DNA from: Pseudomonadota bacterium
GTDB lineage: Bacteria > Pseudomonadota > Gammaproteobacteria > Pseudomonadales > Halieaceae
Reading direction: 5' to 3'
Assembly (NCBI GenBank): GCA_030591305.1
Contig: JAUVBI010000130.1
Span: 1 to 8,490 of the forward strand
DNA: 8,490 nt
Shown here piece after piece: positions 6,076 through 8,490 of the stretch. The position numbers were made by a program, and so were the translations under genes. Within the stretch, counting starts at the first letter, position 1; every line of letters starts with the position of its first letter. The notes beneath the pieces were generated by a model. It saw only the letters and a program-made list of their open reading frames with translations. It was not told the DNA's origin and searched no databases.

Positions 6076-8013
6076 ATGCCTGTTATTACTCTGCCTGACG
6101 GCAGCCAACGCTCCTTTGACTCTGCAGTTTCTGTGCACGACGTTGCCGCTGATATCGGTCCCGGTTTGGCTAAAGCCGCCCTGGCTGGTGTTGTCGATGG
6201 CAACACTGTGGATACCTCACACCTTATTGAAGCCGATGCCTCCCTGGCTATCATCACCGACCGCGATGAGGCCGGGCTGGAAGTTATTCGCCACTCCACC
6301 GCTCACCTGATGGCCATGGCCACCCAGCAGTTATTCCCCGGTGTACAGGTGACTATTGGCCCGGTGATTGAAGATGGCTTTTTTTACGACTTCGCCACGG
6401 GCAACAACTTTGGTCCCGAGGATCTGGAAAAAATCGAAAAGCGCATGGGCGAAATTGCCGCAGACGACTTGCCGATCGAGCGCATCGTCTGCACCCGCGA
6501 GAAGGCCATTGAAATATTTCGCAATATGGGCGAGCGCTACAAGGTAAAGATTATTCAGGAATTGCCCGAAGATGAGGACATTTCTGTCTACCGTCAGGGT
6601 GCCTGGATGGATTTGTGCCGCGGCCCCCACGTGCCCAGCACTGGCAAGCTTAAAGCCTTCAAGCTCACCAAGGTGGCGGGCGCTTATTGGCGTGGCGACT
6701 CCAACAACAAAATGTTACAGCGCATTTACGGTACCGCCTGGGCCAACAAGAAGCAGCTGAAGCAGTATATGCGCCGCATCGAAGAGGCGGAGAAGCGCGA
6801 TCACCGCAAAATTGGCAAAAAACTGGGCCTGTTCCACACCCAGGAAGAGGCCCCCGGTATGGTGTTCTGGCACCCCGATGGCTGGACTATTTACCAGGTT
6901 ATCGAGCAGTACATGCGCAAAGCTCAAATTTCCCAGGGTTACCAGGAAATCAATACACCCCAGTTGGTGGATATGACCCTGTGGGAAAAGTCCGGTCACG
7001 CCGACAAGTTTGGCGATGACATGTTTATGCTCAAGTCGGATGACAAGGAATTTGCGGTAAAGCCGATGAACTGCCCCTGTCATGTGCAAGTGTTTAACCA
7101 GGGCCTGAAATCCTATCGCGATTTGCCACTTCGCCTGGCTGAGTTTGGCAGCTGCCATCGCAACGAACCCTCGGGCTCTCTGCATGGCATTATGCGCGTA
7201 CGCGCCTTCACTCAGGACGATGCCCATATCTTCTGCACAGAAGAGCAGATTCAGCTGGAAGTCTCGGCCTTTATCGATTTTCTGCATGAAGTGTATGAAG
7301 ATTTTGGCTTTTCTGAAGTCATTTACCGTCTGTCCACACGCCCGGAGCAGCGAGTCGGTTCCGATGCGGATTGGGACAAGGCAGAAAAGGCCCTGGCCGA
7401 TGCACTGGATGCACAGGAATTGTCCTGGCAGGAATTGCCGGGTGAGGGTGCCTTTTACGGCCCTAAAATCGAGTTTTCCCTGAAGGATTGCATCGGTCGG
7501 GTGTGGCAATTGGGCACAATTCAGGTGGATTTCTCCATGCCCGGACGCCTCGATGCCCAGTATGTGGCCGAGGATGGTTCCAGGCAGGTACCGGTGATGT
7601 TGCACCGGGCAATACTGGGTTCTTTCGAGCGATTTATCGGGATATTGATTGAAAACTACGAGGGCATTTTCCCCACCTGGTTGGCGCCGCAACAGGCTGT
7701 TGTGCTCAATATTACGGACAAACAGGCCGAATATGCCAAAAAAGTGGAAGATTGCTTAAAAAACAATGGGTTTCGGGTCAATTCGGACTTGAGAAATGAG
7801 AAAATCGGCTTTAAAATCCGCCAGCACACAATTCAAAAGGTTCCGTACCTGCTAGTGGTGGGGGACAAAGAAGTGGAATCACAGACTGTGGCCGTTCGAG
7901 CACGTCGTGGTGAGGACCTGGGATCCATGAATCTCGAGGCATTTAGTGCCCTCCTTGCAGACGATGTAGCACGACGCGGTCGTATTGTTGTAGAGAAACA
8001 CGCGGAGAATTAA
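6076..8013 (+). CDS. thrS: Threonyl-tRNA synthetase
   Basis: This complete 645-residue class II enzyme charges tRNA-Thr with threonine in the cytoplasm; its length is normal for the bacterial family. In order: a TGS domain (1-62); an editing domain with H73-xxx-H77 and C181, which removes mischarged serine; a catalytic core with zinc ligands C333 (MNCPCH), H384 (DDAHIF) and H510 (VMLH), motif 2 around R362-NEPSG and motif 3 ([11 protein letters not shown], 510-520); and an anticodon-binding domain (about 538-640) with [12 protein letters not shown]. The numbering tracks the E. coli enzyme within one residue. The start has AAAGGA 6 bases upstream. The leader carries a likely autoregulatory operator. 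infC follows after 24 bases in the order typical of gammaproteobacteria. A near-consensus promoter for infC lies within its 3' part. No key residue is missing. Confidence 0.98.
   Translation: MPVITLPDGSQRSFDSAVSVHDVAADIGPGLAKAALAGVVDGNTVDTSHLIEADASLAIITDRDEAGLEVIRHSTAHLMAMATQQLFPGVQVTIGPVIEDGFFYDFATGNNFGPEDLEKIEKRMGEIAADDLPIERIVCTREKAIEIFRNMGERYKVKIIQELPEDEDISVYRQGAWMDLCRGPHVPSTGKLKAFKLTKVAGAYWRGDSNNKMLQRIYGTAWANKKQLKQYMRRIEEAEKRDHRKIGKKLGLFHTQEEAPGMVFWHPDGWTIYQVIEQYMRKAQISQGYQEINTPQLVDMTLWEKSGHADKFGDDMFMLKSDDKEFAVKPMNCPCHVQVFNQGLKSYRDLPLRLAEFGSCHRNEPSGSLHGIMRVRAFTQDDAHIFCTEEQIQLEVSAFIDFLHEVYEDFGFSEVIYRLSTRPEQRVGSDADWDKAEKALADALDAQELSWQELPGEGAFYGPKIEFSLKDCIGRVWQLGTIQVDFSMPGRLDAQYVAEDGSRQVPVMLHRAILGSFERFIGILIENYEGIFPTWLAPQQAVVLNITDKQAEYAKKVEDCLKNNGFRVNSDLRNEKIGFKIRQHTIQKVPYLLVVGDKEVESQTVAVRARRGEDLGSMNLEAFSALLADDVARRGRIVVEKHAEN
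7789..7817 (+). promoter_or_regulatory. Internal sigma70 promoter within thrS, probably for infC
   Basis: TTGAGA (7789-7794), a 17-base spacer and TAAAAT (7812-7817) match the sigma70 consensus at five of six positions in each box, with ideal spacing. It lies about 220 bp upstream of the infC start. It encodes part of [11 protein letters not shown], which constrains the bases, yet it uses the AGA arginine codon in a gene that mostly uses CGC/CGT. E. coli also has infC promoters inside thrS. Confidence 0.5.
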
Positions 8014-8026
8014 ATTTGAACAAACT

Positions 8027-8040
8027 GGAGAATCAGCATT
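8027..8040 (+). promoter_or_regulatory. infC ribosome site with non-canonical ATT start codon
   Basis: GGAG (8027-8030), a 7-base spacer, then ATT (8038-8040). The spacing is normal and no ATG, GTG or TTG is available in frame between the upstream TGA (8017) and the conserved N-terminal residues. IF3 disfavours AUU initiation, so high IF3 would lower its own translation. Confidence 0.85.
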
Positions 8041-8490
8041 AAGAGAGAAAGCGGTAAAGGTGGCTCCAAGAAGGCCATCACCAATGAGCAAATAACGTTC
8101 GACCCGGTTCGACTGGTTGGCGCCGAAGGTGAGCAAGTAGGTGTCGTACCCCTCGCCCAGGCCATGGCAGCGGCAGAAGCCGCCGGAATGGATCTTGTGC
8201 TCATCGCTGATTCCGACCCCGCAGTCTGTAAGGTTATGGACTACGGTAAACATGTGTTTGAAGCCAAGAAGCAAAAGGCTGCCCAGAGAAAGAAGGCGAA
8301 AAGAACACAAGTTAAAGAAATGAAATTTCGTCCAGGGACGGAGGAGGGTGATTACCAGGTAAAACTACGCAACCTGGTACGTTTCCTCGAAAATGGCGAT
8401 AAGGCCAAAGTCACGTTGCGTTTTCGCGGTCGTGAAATGGCTCACCAGGAAATTGGCATGGAGCTACTCAAACGAGTAGAAGCTGATCTG
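8038..8490 (+). CDS. infC: Translation initiation factor IF-3 (C-terminus beyond window), ATT start
   Basis: The visible 151 codons encode IF-3, which binds the 30S subunit, keeps it apart from 50S and checks start codon-tRNA pairing. The N-terminal domain contains [21 protein letters not shown] and [18 protein letters not shown]. The lysine-rich linker and C-terminal domain follow with [20 protein letters not shown] and [19 protein letters not shown]. About 30 residues are missing at the right edge. The start is taken as ATT at 8038-8040: GGAG lies at 8027-8030 with 7 bases spacing, the peptide then starts KRESGKGG, an in-frame TGA at 8017 rules out a longer form, and the first in-frame ATG (8163) would delete a third of the N-terminal domain. 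An AUU start is the known basis of IF3 autoregulation in E. coli. The gene lies 24 bases after thrS and is probably co-transcribed, with an extra internal promoter. Confidence 0.96.
   Translation, partial: MKRESGKGGSKKAITNEQITFDPVRLVGAEGEQVGVVPLAQAMAAAEAAGMDLVLIADSDPAVCKVMDYGKHVFEAKKQKAAQRKKAKRTQVKEMKFRPGTEEGDYQVKLRNLVRFLENGDKAKVTLRFRGREMAHQEIGMELLKRVEADL

Noticed and set aside
6715..7692. Long open frame (325 codons) on the minus strand inside thrS
   Set aside because: It lies wholly antisense to the fully conserved threonyl-tRNA synthetase core, has no recognisable domain, and arises from codon bias in the real gene.
8016..8042. Short TTG-started frame of eight codons overlapping the infC ATT
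   Set aside because: Its stop overlaps the infC start, which is suggestive, but the GGAG lies inside it and no ribosome site precedes its TTG; best treated as coincidence.
8141..8323. Small plus-strand frame within infC
   Set aside because: It is out of frame with the conserved IF3 sequence that covers the same bases.

Overview
The window looks like chromosomal DNA from a marine-type gammaproteobacterium. The evidence is the thrS-infC gene order, an infC that can only sensibly start at ATT, and a dedicated sortase locus of the kind found mostly in marine Proteobacteria. Base composition is moderate, and no insertion sequence, CRISPR array, tRNA or rRNA is visible. The exact genus cannot be read from the sequence.

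Region 1 (1-3807) is a proteobacterial dedicated sortase locus. On the minus strand lie an OmpR-type response regulator (pdsR-like) and, one base downstream, the first 79 codons of its partner sensor histidine kinase (pdsS-like, running off the left edge). Divergently, on the plus strand, lie one large exported VIT+VWA protein with a C-terminal sorting signal and its private class GN sortase, whose start overlaps the end of the target gene. The 156-bp divergent spacer holds palindromes and short direct repeats that could be operators. The likely logic is that the two-component system senses an envelope signal and controls a one-substrate sortase that cleaves the VIT/VWA protein. The sorting signal is atypical (YPATAT, acidic tail).

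Region 2 (3817-5907) holds two divergent short-chain dehydrogenases (SDRs). Both retain Rossmann and catalytic motifs, and both carry an N-terminal export signal or anchor (one twin-arginine-like, one Sec-like). Such extensions are unusual for NAD(P)-dependent SDRs. Nothing in the sequence ties them to the sortase genes, whose last gene they meet tail to tail across 9 bp.

Region 3 (5908-8490) is the start of the conserved translation operon: thrS (complete) and infC (missing about its last 30 codons at the right edge). The thrS leader has an extended -10 promoter and, just upstream of the Shine-Dalgarno sequence, a hairpin whose 7-base loop resembles a tRNA-Thr anticodon loop. This matches the operator logic of Escherichia coli thrS autoregulation. 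A near-consensus sigma70 promoter lies inside thrS about 220 bp before infC, and infC starts at ATT, the basis of IF3 self-regulation in enterics.

The sortase system is unusual for a Gram-negative organism but belongs to described families. The points most worth testing are the variant sorting signal, the paired exported SDRs and the thrS leader.
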